Program-made: the position numbers and the translations under genes | In this document: positions 8,222 through 15,473 of the stretch, one piece after another | Layout: the number at the start of each line of letters is the position of its first letter | Position numbering within the stretch: the first letter of the stretch is position 1 | Notes under the pieces: generated by a model | Databases searched by the model: none | What the model was told of the DNA's origin: nothing | What the model saw: the letters and a program-made list of their open reading frames with translations, nothing else | Assembly: GCF_000174435.1 (NCBI RefSeq) | Contig: NZ_ACJN02000002.1 | Coordinates: 873,490-937,489 of the forward strand | From: Desulfonatronospira thiodismutans ASO3-1 | Lineage (GTDB): Bacteria > Desulfobacterota > Desulfovibrionia > Desulfovibrionales > Desulfonatronovibrionaceae | Direction of reading: 5' to 3' | Length of the DNA: 64,000 bases

Positions 8222-9424
8222 TTATGCCTGGGTTTTGGCCTTGATGGCTGATGCCAGGTTGCGTCCCAGTTCCTTGCACTGGGCCAGTTGTTCGTGTGCA
8301 GGTACAAACTGGGTCCGATAAGGCTTTTCCGGGAGTTCGAATCCGGCCTCTTCCAGGACTTTGGCCATTGCTCCGGGAGCTTCACCGCTCCAGCCGTAGG
8401 ACCCCAGGGCCGCTCCCAGCCGGTTTTTGGGTTTCAAGCCCTTCATGTAGGTAAGAAAATCCGACATGAGGGGAAGCATGCCGTTATTGTGGGTGGGAGA
8501 GGCGCAGACCAGGGCTGCTGCATCGGAGAACTCGCCCATGACATCACTGTGATGAAAAGACTTAAGAGACATGACCCTGATGTCTATGCCTTCTTCAGTG
8601 AGGGCATCGGCCACTGCCTTGACCATCTTTTCGGTGCTGCCCCACATGGTGTCGTATACCAGAACAGCCTTGGGCTTGAGGGTCTGGGCGGCGAAATCCG
8701 CATAGGCCTCCAGGATTTTTCCTGGGTGCGTGCGCCAGATGACTCCGTGGTCCGGGGCGATCATGTCTATTTCCAGGCCTGCCTTCTGCACTTTGTCCAG
8801 GAGCTTCTGTACCAGGGGGGAGAAGGGCAGGATGATGTTGGTGTAATAGTGCCTGGCCTCGGAAAGAAGAAGGTTCAAATCGTGCTGGTCGTCGAATATC
8901 TTCTGGCTGGCGATGTTCTGGCCGAAAGCGTCGCTGGATATGAGCAGTTTGTCTTCAGGTATGTAGGAAAACATGCTGTCCGGCCAGTGCAGCATCCTGG
9001 TTTCCATGAAGGTGACGTTTCTCTTGCCCAGGGAGATGCTTTCTCCGTCCTTGACCACCTGCAGGGGCCAGTCCTTGTTGTGGAAGTGGCCGTGGATGGA
9101 TTTTTCACCCATGGAAGAGCAAAATATTTTTTCCGGTTTTATATTGTCCACCATGAAGGGAAGAGCTCCGGAATGATCCAGTTCCAAATGGTTGACCACA
9201 ATATAGTCGATTTCCTCCAGCTTTACCAGGCTTCTGACCTGATGGTAGAGGTCCCACTTGAATTTTTCGCTTACAGTGTCGAAAAGGGTGATCTTGTCGT
9301 CCAGAACCAGGAAGGCGTTGTAGGTGGTGCCCCGGCGGGCCATGGCATAGCCGTGAAAGTTCTTGAGGTTCCAGTCTATTGCACCCACCCAGTAAACGTT
9401 TTTTTTGATTTCGATTGCTGGCAT
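8222..9424 (-). CDS. roo: Rubredoxin:oxygen oxidoreductase (FprA-type flavodiiron protein)
   Basis: 400 residues. An N-terminal beta-lactamase-like domain carries the complete diiron set H79, E81, D83, H146, D165 and H226, at the same numbering known from Desulfovibrio gigas ROO. A flavodoxin domain follows from about residue 254 (VLVYDTMWGST binds FMN phosphate). The enzyme takes electrons from rubredoxin and reduces O2 to water, or NO, in the cytoplasm of anaerobes. A rubredoxin gene lies 252 bp upstream on the same strand, with a hairpin between them at 9456-9482. The GGAGGA-like sequence just before the ATG supports the start. Confidence 0.96.
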   Translation of the reverse strand: MPAIEIKKNVYWVGAIDWNLKNFHGYAMARRGTTYNAFLVLDDKITLFDTVSEKFKWDLYHQVRSLVKLEEIDYIVVNHLELDHSGALPFMVDNIKPEKIFCSSMGEKSIHGHFHNKDWPLQVVKDGESISLGKRNVTFMETRMLHWPDSMFSYIPEDKLLISSDAFGQNIASQKIFDDQHDLNLLLSEARHYYTNIILPFSPLVQKLLDKVQKAGLEIDMIAPDHGVIWRTHPGKILEAYADFAAQTLKPKAVLVYDTMWGSTEKMVKAVADALTEEGIDIRVMSLKSFHHSDVMGEFSDAAALVCASPTHNNGMLPLMSDFLTYMKGLKPKNRLGAALGSYGWSGEAPGAMAKVLEEAGFELPEKPYRTQFVPAHEQLAQCKELGRNLASAIKAKTQA

Positions 9425-9451
9425 TTGTCCTCCAGAGAAGCCTTAAGGGAA

Positions 9452-9484
9452 TGAAAAGCCCCGCTGGACCGGCCAGCGGGACTC
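9452..9484 (-). terminator. Hairpin between rubredoxin and roo (attenuator or terminator)
   Basis: On the minus strand, CCCGCTGG-(4-5 nt)-CCAGCGGG is followed by GCTTTTC, a GC-rich stem with a short T run. It sits directly upstream of the roo ribosome-binding site, so it could partly end the rubredoxin transcript or protect the roo mRNA. The remaining gap (9485-9676) holds degenerate ACCGAT-type repeats. Confidence 0.5.
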
Positions 9485-9676
9485 TTTGGAAGTTCTGTAA
9501 TTATTCAACTCGATTTCTGTCTGCTTTTATCCCGTAACGGGTATTGGTGTCGGAATTCTGTTCCGGGCCGAGAACGGAATCAGATATGAGGCCATGTGAT
9601 TGTGGGGTGTTACAGGTGTTTTTGATCCCGGTACCGACCCGATGCCACTGATCTGCAGTAAACAGTTGCGAAGGTC

Positions 9677-9838
9677 TCAGCCTTCAGGGGCAAAATCGTC
9701 CTTGGCTGCTCCGCATACCGGGCAGACCCAGCTGTCAGGCACATCTTCGAACTTGGTGCCAGCTGCTACTCCGTTGTCCGGATCGCCGGCGGCAGAATCA
9801 TAGACGTAACCACAAATTGTACATACCCATTTTTGCAT
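9677..9838 (-). CDS. rub: Rubredoxin
   Basis: 53 residues, a normal rubredoxin length. The iron is bound by C6/C9 (CTICG) and C39/C42 (CPVCG), and the conserved [16 protein letters not shown] segments are present. The ATG at 9838 is preceded by GGAGGAAATC on the minus strand. Rubredoxins are one-electron carriers; together with roo downstream and rubrerythrin upstream this one probably feeds O2 and peroxide reduction. The rub-roo pairing is known from Desulfovibrio gigas. Confidence 0.97.
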   Translation of the reverse strand: MQKWVCTICGYVYDSAAGDPDNGVAAGTKFEDVPDSWVCPVCGAAKDDFAPEG

Positions 9839-9907
9839 GATTTCCTCCGGTGCTGGTTAAAAATTGCACTCATGGCTGCTGTGCAGCCTGATTTGCTGAG
9901 AGATCCT

Positions 9908-10111
9908 TTATTCTTCCCTTGCTGACCCGGGGCCGGCCAGGGGGCGGAAGTTTTTGGTTGATGCACCGCATACAGGACATTTCCAGTCCTCAGGCAGGTC
10001 CTCAAAGGCGGTGCCTTTTGGGGTTTTATTCTTTCGGTCACCTTTGTCCGGGTCATAGATACAACCACAATTGGTCATCTGGCATTGCCACATCTCTTCT
10101 GGCTGGGCCAT
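9908..10111 (-). CDS. rdl: Rubredoxin-like protein with CX4C site
   Basis: 67 residues from the ATG at 10111, which has AGGAG six bases upstream; the 10129 start would add six residues and lacks this signal. The first cysteine pair is spaced C10-x4-C15 instead of C-x2-C, with an additional C17; the second pair is C44/C47. A CX4C rubredoxin (Rd-2) is known from Desulfovibrio desulfuricans, and perR-rbr-rdl is the gene order in D. vulgaris. It is presumably an electron carrier to rubrerythrin. A MITE-like insertion lies between it and the upstream rubrerythrin gene. Confidence 0.93.
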   Translation of the reverse strand: MAQPEEMWQCQMTNCGCIYDPDKGDRKNKTPKGTAFEDLPEDWKCPVCGASTKNFRPLAGPGSAREE

Positions 10112-10159
10112 TTTAAACTCCTGGTGCATGGTTTCTTAGACTGGATTACCGTATACATG

Positions 10160-10334
10160 GCGCTGATGTAACCATTCAGGGGGTGCCGCAACGGCCTGGG
10201 GACAGTCCCGCACTTATTTTTTGATGAACAATTGACAGTTGTAAGCGCTAGAAAATAAGTGCGGGACAGTCCCCACCAGACCTCGTGCCAGGAGCTACAA
10301 CTGAGTGCCCCCTGAATGGTTAAGCGCTGATGTA
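10160..10334. mobile_element. MITE-like palindromic element with 11-bp direct flanking repeats
   Basis: Perfect 11-bp direct repeats GCGCTGATGTA lie at 10160-10170 and 10324-10334. Just inside them are terminal inverted repeats, ACCATTCAGGGGG and CCCCCTGAATGGTT. Further inside, a second inverted pair (CCCGCACTTATTTT and AAAATAAGTGCGGG, about 10207-10265) forms a long stem. There is no open frame. The structure is that of a small non-autonomous element with a target duplication, inserted between rbr and rdl. Parts of the same element recur near 12350, 12862, 13878 and 22771. Confidence 0.7.
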
Positions 10335-10441
10335 TCTGCTTCTGGCAGGTCATGACAGTTTTTTTGCGTATTGCAACTTCTATTGCCGGCTTTTAAACCG
10401 GCAACCGGGGGCTTTGCAAGGTGCCTGGTTGCCGGGTATGA

Positions 10442-11017
10442 TTAACAGTGTTCGCAAAGAACCTCGAAATGAGCCTGGGGGTGAGCACAGGAAGGGCATT
10501 CCCCGGGGGCTTCGGCGCTTTTGTGGGTGTAGCCGCAATTCTGGCATTTCCAGGTGACTTCCTGGTCTTTTTTAAACACCTTGCCCTGTTCTATGTTGGC
10601 AATGAGGGTGCGGTACCTGTTTTCATGGAACTGCTCGGATACCGCTATGGCTTCCATGGCCACGGCCACTTCCTCAAACCCTTCTTCTCTCGCTGTTTTG
10701 GCGAATTCGGGATACATGCTCTGATGTTCGTGATTTTCTCCAGCAGCGGCCTCTTTGAGGTTCTCAACAGTGGACCCTATTTTGCCGGCAGGGTATGCAG
10801 CCTGAATTTCCACCTCGCCGCCTTCCAGGAACTTGAACAGCCTTTTGGCGTGCTCTTTTTCGTGATTGGCTGTTTCTTCAAATATATTGGATATCTGGAC
10901 GTAACCGTCTTTTTTGGCCTGCTTGGCGAAATAGGTGTAACGGTTACGGGCCTGAGATTCACCGGCAAAAGCGGTAAGGATGTTTTTTTCAGTCTTGGTG
11001 CCTTTCAAGGATTTCAT
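10442..11017 (-). CDS. rbr: Rubrerythrin
   Basis: 191 residues. The N-terminal four-helix bundle holds the diiron ligands E20, E53, H56, E94, E97 and an ExxH pair E128/H131. The C-terminal rubredoxin-like domain holds C158/C161 and C174/C177. Rubrerythrin reduces H2O2 to water using electrons from rubredoxin, in the cytoplasm. The start is supported by GGAGGTTGATT upstream. It follows perR on the same strand and precedes the rubredoxin-like gene, the D. vulgaris arrangement of a PerR-controlled peroxide defence operon. Confidence 0.97.
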   Translation of the reverse strand: MKSLKGTKTEKNILTAFAGESQARNRYTYFAKQAKKDGYVQISNIFEETANHEKEHAKRLFKFLEGGEVEIQAAYPAGKIGSTVENLKEAAAGENHEHQSMYPEFAKTAREEGFEEVAVAMEAIAVSEQFHENRYRTLIANIEQGKVFKKDQEVTWKCQNCGYTHKSAEAPGECPSCAHPQAHFEVLCEHC

Positions 11018-11085
11018 AAGTAATCAACCTCCTGGGTATTTTGTTTTAACTTCATAAATTGATGAACAACCAATACAGTATATAC

Positions 11086-11110
11086 ATGAGGACCAGTCAA
11101 ACTGATCCTC
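11086..11110. other. Near-perfect hairpin between perR and rbr
   Basis: TGAGGACCAGT and ACTGATCCTCA form an 11-bp stem with a single mismatch and a 3-nt loop. No T run follows on the minus strand, so it is not a standard terminator. It could be a processing or stabilising site in the perR-rbr transcript, or a protein-binding palindrome. Confidence 0.5.
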
Positions 11111-11175
11111 AATATTCGACATCAGTGGAGTGGATAAACCGTTTTAACGCGCAATGCAAACAAAGGCCGGGATGC

Positions 11176-11559
11176 TTAGTTGTTTTCCCTGTTGCAATCC
11201 GGACATACCCCCAGGAGTTCCAGTCTTACCCCGGTGATCAAAAAGTCTGTCTCCACCCGGGTCAACTGGTCCAGATCCAAGTCGGGCTCCTGGGGAGCGT
11301 CCTGTACCTTGCCACATCTGGAGCAGATAATGTGCAGATGAGGATCGGGAATCCCGTCGAATCTTTTCTGATCCCCGCAGGTTTCTATCTTGCTGATCAT
11401 TCCCTCTTTGGAAAGAATGTCCAGGTTGCGGTAAACGGTACCAAGACTGATATTGGGCAGTTCGCTGCGGACCTCGTCATAAATCTGCACAGCTGTGGGG
11501 TGGCTGCGTGACTGCTTAAGCCTTTCCAGTATGATCTTTCTTTGTTTTGTCAAGCGCAT
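11176..11559 (-). CDS. perR: Fur-family peroxide repressor PerR
   Basis: 127 residues: an N-terminal winged helix (about 1-75) with the recognition segment LGTVYRNLDIL, then a dimer domain. The structural zinc site is C79/C82 and C119/C122. The regulatory-metal region has D72, H74 and H76 (DPHLHIIC), as expected for PerR or Fur. The identification as PerR rests mainly on the gene order perR-rbr-rdl, known in D. vulgaris. PerR represses peroxide defence genes until metal-catalysed oxidation of a ligand histidine releases it. An AT-rich imperfect palindrome overlaps its own promoter (see 11578-11609), consistent with autoregulation. Confidence 0.9.
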   Translation of the reverse strand: MRLTKQRKIILERLKQSRSHPTAVQIYDEVRSELPNISLGTVYRNLDILSKEGMISKIETCGDQKRFDGIPDPHLHIICSRCGKVQDAPQEPDLDLDQLTRVETDFLITGVRLELLGVCPDCNRENN

Positions 11560-11577
11560 ATTTATCCTTCCTTTTTA

Positions 11578-11609
11578 GGAATCGTTATTGTTATTCGGGC
11601 TTTTGTCAA
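11578..11609 (-). promoter_or_regulatory. perR promoter with candidate PerR box
   Basis: On the minus strand TTGACA (11604-11609) is a good -35 element. About 8-25 nt downstream lies GAATAACAATAACGATTC (11579-11596), an AT-rich imperfect palindrome with GAAT/ATTC ends that overlaps the expected -10 region. Such a box is the kind bound by Fur-family repressors, so self-repression is likely. The other part of this gap (11610-11789) shows no gene. Confidence 0.5.
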
Positions 11610-11789
11610 GTATTTTTTCTGGGTTAGAGGCAATCGATATTAATACGGGATATGGAGGATCTGTGTTGAGTTGTCTTTTTTGCCACACAAATTGCGCCAG
11701 ACGCGCGGCAGGGAGTGAAGGCCGGAGATGCAGCCCCTGAGGTGGCAAAAAACAGAGTCTGCGCGTCTGTGCATGCAGGGCGGGTGCTC

Positions 11790-11832
11790 AAAAATAAAAG
11801 GCCCGGGACGACATATGCGCTCCGCGGGCCTT
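11790..11832 (-). terminator. Rho-independent terminator after comEA-like gene
   Basis: On the minus strand AAGGCCCG and CGGGCCTT pair around a loop of about 20 nt and are followed by TTATTTTT. It lies 32 bp after the stop codon of the ComEA-like gene. The loop is long but the stem and T run are convincing. Confidence 0.65.
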
Positions 11833-11863
11833 GAGTGCTTCAACGGGAAGACCGGCCGGAATC

Positions 11864-12136
11864 TTAGTCCACGACAATCACATCTTTTATGTTTTCATAG
11901 ATGCTTTCTCCGATTCCGGATACCTGCTTGATATCCTCCTTTTCCTCAAAAGGGAATCGCTCGCGGTGCTCCACGATTCTCTCTGATAGAGCCGGGCCGA
12001 TGCCCTGGAGGCTTTCCAGTTCCTGCTGATCAGCTGTATTGATATTTATATGGTCTCCGGCCATTGACGATGCCGGAGTCAGAAACAGTGTCAAGGCGAA
12101 AAACAGTATAACCACTTTCAAGCTAAACTTAATCAT
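11864..12136 (-). CDS. ComEA-like helix-hairpin-helix protein, secreted
   Basis: 90 residues. A Sec signal peptide covers about 1-26 (hydrophobic run LKVVILFFALTLFL, then ASSMA before the mature part). The remainder is a single ComEA-type double HhH unit: ININTADQQELESLQGIGPALSERIVEHR followed by DIKQVSGIGESIYENIKD is visible in outline. ComEA proteins bind DNA in the periplasm during natural uptake; short forms like this are common in Gram-negative bacteria and may serve DNA uptake together with type IV pili, whose pilMNOPQ genes lie about 16 kb away. GAGGCTC precedes the ATG. A terminator follows. Confidence 0.9.
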   Translation of the reverse strand: MIKFSLKVVILFFALTLFLTPASSMAGDHININTADQQELESLQGIGPALSERIVEHRERFPFEEKEDIKQVSGIGESIYENIKDVIVVD

Positions 12137-12349
12137 AAGAGCCTCCTAATTTTCAGGTGATTCGCATGTCCCGTTGAAGTCGAAAAAACAGAGCGGAAAA
12201 AACTGATAGTTAGAGTTCAGCATAAATAACTGTTTGATATGTATTATAATTATTATTAGATTAGCATATAAGGATCAGAAATGCAAGTATCTGTTAAGTA
12301 TTCAAAAAAGCAGGATCAAAACCACTGCCGGAATATCAGTTTGGGTGTA

Positions 12350-12412
12350 ACCATTCAGGGGGGGCTGGCCAGGAGGACTGTCCCCGTGCTACATGCAAAG
12401 CGCTGAACAGGT
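12350..12412 (+). repeat. Partial copy of the MITE-like element
   Basis: TAACCATTCAGGGGGGG followed by GGACTGTCCCCG matches the left end and the inner GGGACAGTCCCC block of the 10160-10334 element. The right-hand terminal repeat is missing, so this is a truncated or solo end. It ends with CAAAGCGCTGAACAG, also found at 12943-12957. Confidence 0.55.
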
Positions 12413-12514
12413 ACCTGCCGGGAGAAGGGATGCAGGCCGTGCCGTAATCATAAAATGATAAGACTGTGTGATAGATAAATGCTGATTCTAGATTGCTATC
12501 AAAATGATTTTAAT

Positions 12515-12622
12515 CAGCGTAGATCAGCGAGATCAGCGGCTAACATCTTTCTTCTTCATGCAACTGATAACATCAAAGGCAAAGAATCTTGGCCGCTGAT
12601 TGCGCAGATCTCCGCAGATAAG
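12515..12622. repeat. Inverted repeat region (ATCAGCGGC/GCCGCTGAT)
   Basis: Repeated GATCAGCG units at 12520-12540 face GCCGCTGAT and CGCAGATC units at 12592-12620, giving an imperfect inverted repeat of about 100 bp. The short open frames across it are low quality and I do not call a gene. The wider gap 12137-12988 contains this region, two partial palindromic elements and a terminator, but no supported gene. Confidence 0.4.
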
Positions 12623-12764
12623 AAAAGCATTGCCAAAAGGTTTGTAGTGATAAACATTAAGATCATCTTGATTGCAAATTAAAATGATATGACTGAAGTG
12701 AAATTTTATCTGCCTGTATGGGCTCTGAGCTGCCGGGTGTTTTTTTGCTTTGATCTTCGACGCA

Positions 12765-12808
12765 AGAAAAAACAGCCCCTGTCCGCACGCGGGCAGGGGC
12801 TGTTTTTT
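12765..12808 (-). terminator. Strong bidirectional terminator
   Basis: AAAAAACAGCCCCTG pairs with CAGGGGCTGTTTTTT around a short loop, with A and T runs on both sides, so it works in either direction. On the minus strand it lies about 180 bp after the coiled-coil membrane protein gene (stop at 12989), from which it is separated by a repeat copy. Confidence 0.8.
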
Positions 12809-12861
12809 CAAGTATGGTATCTGTTTAGACTTTTAAGGTAAGCAGGGTACAGGCAACCCGG

Positions 12862-12960
12862 CCTTATTTTTAAAACCTGTCAATCTTCCTTCAGAAAAAT
12901 AAGTGCAGGGAGGGCAGGTCCCCATGCCGAATCCAAAGCGCTGAACAGATAACAAGTTTA
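12862..12960. repeat. Palindromic repeat copy (CTTATTTTT...AAAAATAAG type)
   Basis: CTTATTTTTAAAACCTGTCA, CAATCTTCCTT and AAAAATAAGTGC here are nearly identical to the sequence at 13878-13935, including the loop. The inverted ends form a stem, and a GGTCCCC block follows. The stem matches the inner arms of the element at 10160-10334. Confidence 0.65.
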
Positions 12961-12988
12961 ACTGACTGAGCTTTAAGACAGGCAGGTA

Positions 12989-13540
12989 CTATTGCATTTC
13001 TTTTCGTACCTCGTCCATAATCCTGCGGGCTTCTTCCAGCTTTTCCTTTTGTTCTTCGGAAACCTGGGAGCCAACGTAATCAGCTTTTTGAGAGATCTCC
13101 TCGAGCATACCGCCAAGGACCATGTTTCTGACTACATCAGGCAGGTCTTCCAGTTCTGCGATGCGCTCATCCATATCCTCAACCTTGCCTTCTATGCCTG
13201 AAATCTTTTCCTCAGCCTTCTGGAGGTCGTCGGCAGTGCCTTCAGCTTTCTGGGTGACCTGGCGCATATCTGCCTGGATATCGCGCATTTCACTGTCGAC
13301 TTTTTCATCGATATCCTGGACCATGGTCCTGGTTTCCTCGATAACCTCCACTTTTTCGGAAAACTCCTGTACCTTGGAGTTGACCGTGTAGTAAAAGATT
13401 ATCAGCAGAAATACAGCCAGTACTGCAACCGCAAGGGCGACCTTGCCCATATCCTGCTTGACATTGCTGACCTCATCCGGAGTAAAAGAGGGATTGCTAC
13501 CTTGTTCCTCTCCCACGGGCTTTACTTTCTCCTGGGACAT
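12989..13540 (-). CDS. Membrane-anchored coiled-coil protein
   Basis: 183 residues. Residues 1-32 are polar, 33-52 form one membrane helix (VALAVAVLAVFLLIIFYYTV), and residues 55-180 are rich in E/K/D with heptad hydrophobics, so they form a long coiled coil, probably periplasmic. No catalytic motif is seen. It could be a spacer or a partner in envelope organisation. GGAGGTTTTC precedes the ATG. It stands alone between repeat-rich gaps, with a strong terminator downstream. Family not recognised. Confidence 0.75.
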   Translation of the reverse strand: MSQEKVKPVGEEQGSNPSFTPDEVSNVKQDMGKVALAVAVLAVFLLIIFYYTVNSKVQEFSEKVEVIEETRTMVQDIDEKVDSEMRDIQADMRQVTQKAEGTADDLQKAEEKISGIEGKVEDMDERIAELEDLPDVVRNMVLGGMLEEISQKADYVGSQVSEEQKEKLEEARRIMDEVRKEMQ

Positions 13541-13864
13541 TACCTGAAAACCTCCTTTTAAGAATTTGGCTTTTTAAAGCTTTGAGATACCACCCACTTA
13601 TAGATTTTCCACAAAAAACCGTGATAGCCGGAGGCTGATAACGTGGTCAGCCCCTGAGCATTCCGGACCACTTACCAGCCTTTTAAGGCTCATTACCTGA
13701 AAGTGCAGAGCATAGCAAGTTTAAACTGCCGGCAAAATGTCCAGCAATAAAATTTATAATTGATCCGTCCTGGGAACACTTTGATATTGATTTTTTTATC
13801 AGGAGGTTTAAAATCGGTGTCTGTCGAGTGGTGACAGTTCAGCCATTTGCATGTGGCACTGGGG

Positions 13865-13952
13865 ACTGGCTCTACCAGCACTTATTTTTAAAACCTGTCA
13901 ATCTTCCTTACAAAAAATAAGTGCGGGGCATATGTCCCCTGCTGTCCTTGAA
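13865..13952. repeat. Palindromic repeat copy near the M23 peptidase gene
   Basis: GCACTTATTTTT (13878 on) and AAAAAATAAGTGCGGG form a stem; GGGGAC upstream and GTCCCC downstream add an outer pair. The loop, including AAAACCTGTCAATCTTCCTT, is the same as in the copy at 12862. It occupies part of the 500-bp gap 13541-14040, which contains no supported gene. Confidence 0.65.
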
Positions 13953-14040
13953 AAAAGGCTAAACTGTTACCTCGAGTGAAGGTTAAGTCAGCCCCCCAGA
14001 AAAGTGGGGTTGTATACTTTTTAAACTATACGAGGGTGTT

Positions 14041-15345
14041 ATGGCTTTAAAATTTAAAAAGGGTTTCTGGCTGGCTCTGGTTCTTATTCTGGCCGTTGGT
14101 GCGGGATACGTATACATAAACTACGTGGACAAAGAGGAGCCCGTAATCGGCATTGAACCCGAGGTGAGTTACACAAATGCTGAAAAGCCCTTTGAAATCC
14201 AGGTGCATGATCCGGGGCTGGGTCTTAAACACGTTGAAGTGAAGGTGATTCAGAACGGCGAAGTTAAGAAGTCGGTTGATGAGGAAATTGAACCGGGAAT
14301 CAACGACCTTGAAGCAAGCCTTGAACTGCCGGATCTGGACCAGGGAGAATTCGAACTCCAGGTGCGCGCCGTGGACAGATCCATTGTAAACTGGGGGCGG
14401 GGCAACGAATCCCTGGCTTCCAGGAAGATGGTCTTTGACAGCATTCCACCTTCAGTCTCTCTGGTGTCCACAACGCACAACCTCAACCAGGGCGGTGCCG
14501 GCCTGGTCATCTATTCCCTGTCCAAGGAAGTGGAAAAGACCGGGGTTCAGCTGGGTGAATATTTTTTTCCAGCTTACCAGAAACCAGACGGCAATTATTA
14601 CTGCCTTTTTTCCTTTGCCTATGATGCTGATCCCCAGGGGGACACCCCCAGGGTCATGGCGCAAGACAAGGCGGGCAACAGGCAGGTTACCGGCTTCAAC
14701 TATCATGTAAACGCCAGGGATTTCAGGCAGGCCGAACTGAACATAAGTGATGGCTTCTTAAGGTCCCAGATGCCCCAGTTTGAAAGCAAGTTTCCGGATG
14801 AAAACGATCCCTTGGAGATATTTTTAAGGGTCAACCGTGAATTAAGGGAGCAGAACCGGGACAGGGTGCAGGAGATTTCTGCCAGAACATCTCCCGATTT
14901 CAGGGTCGAAGGCCCTTTGAAGCGCAAGCCATCTGCGTTTATGGCCGGTTTTGCTGATCACAGGAGTTATTATTATGAGGGTGAAAAAATTGACCGCCAG
15001 GTGCACCTGGGGGTGGACCTGGCTTCCACGGCTCAGGCTCCGGTGCCGGCGGCTGAAAGGGGCGAGGTGGTTTTTACCGGGGATCTGGGCATATACGGAC
15101 AGACAGTGATCCTGGATCACGGCCTGGGGCTGCAGACCCTTTACGCACATCTGAGCAGCATTGACGTAAGCGAAGGGCAGGATGTTGCCAGGGGGGAAGA
15201 TATCGGCAGAACCGGAACTACCGGCCTGGCAGTGGGGGATCACCTGCATTTCGAGGTTCTGGTATCGGGTGTACCTGTGAATCCATCCGAATGGTGGGAC
15301 GGCACCTGGCTGGAAAATAACATATTCAGTAAAATAAGTGATTAA
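14041..15345 (+). CDS. M23 family metallopeptidase, membrane-anchored
   Basis: 434 residues. An N-terminal membrane helix (about 8-27) anchors the protein with the rest in the periplasm. Residues 35-230 form beta-rich segments of Ig-like character. A C-terminal LytM/M23 domain has the zinc ligands H322 and D326 (HLGVDLAS) and the HLHFEV motif (H401, H403). M23 enzymes cut peptide bridges of peptidoglycan; all ligands are present, so activity is expected. GAGGGTGTT precedes the ATG. It stands alone on the plus strand, converging with the M16 peptidase gene. Confidence 0.92.
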   Translation: MALKFKKGFWLALVLILAVGAGYVYINYVDKEEPVIGIEPEVSYTNAEKPFEIQVHDPGLGLKHVEVKVIQNGEVKKSVDEEIEPGINDLEASLELPDLDQGEFELQVRAVDRSIVNWGRGNESLASRKMVFDSIPPSVSLVSTTHNLNQGGAGLVIYSLSKEVEKTGVQLGEYFFPAYQKPDGNYYCLFSFAYDADPQGDTPRVMAQDKAGNRQVTGFNYHVNARDFRQAELNISDGFLRSQMPQFESKFPDENDPLEIFLRVNRELREQNRDRVQEISARTSPDFRVEGPLKRKPSAFMAGFADHRSYYYEGEKIDRQVHLGVDLASTAQAPVPAAERGEVVFTGDLGIYGQTVILDHGLGLQTLYAHLSSIDVSEGQDVARGEDIGRTGTTGLAVGDHLHFEVLVSGVPVNPSEWWDGTWLENNIFSKISD

Positions 15346-15378
15346 TAAGGCAGTAAGTAGAAATAATTAAGGCAAGGA

Positions 15379-15452
15379 CATGAAGCCCGATTCTCTTATT
15401 CAAGTCGAGACCGGGCTTCATGGCTGAGCTTAGCGCCCCGCTTTCGCGGGGC
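15379..15452. terminator. Two hairpins between convergent genes
   Basis: CATGAAGCCCG (15379-15389) pairs perfectly with CGGGCTTCATG (15412-15422). A second small hairpin, GCCCCGC-TTTC-GCGGGGC, is at 15435-15452. Neither has a clear T run, so they may end transcription of both convergent genes only with help, or be small palindromic repeats. Confidence 0.45.
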
Positions 15453-15473
15453 CAAAAAGCGTGAAGGACAGTT

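Noticed and set aside
8320-8345. tRNA-like GTTCGAATCC sequence
   Set aside because: It lies in the coding sequence of roo and no acceptor or anticodon stems can be formed around it.
8288-9454. Plus-strand frame of 388 codons antisense to roo
   Set aside because: The roo frame has all metal ligands; the antisense frame is a mirror product.
10199-10280. Terminator for rubrerythrin formed by the GCACTTATTTT stem
   Set aside because: The stem is embedded in an element bordered by 11-bp direct repeats and recurs elsewhere, so a mobile repeat explains it better, though it may influence transcription.
12479-12682. Open frame of 67 codons on the plus strand in the gap after comEA
   Set aside because: It lies across imperfect inverted repeats (ATCAGCGG/GCCGCTGAT), has no ribosome-binding site and an unlikely composition; the structure of the repeat explains the open frame.
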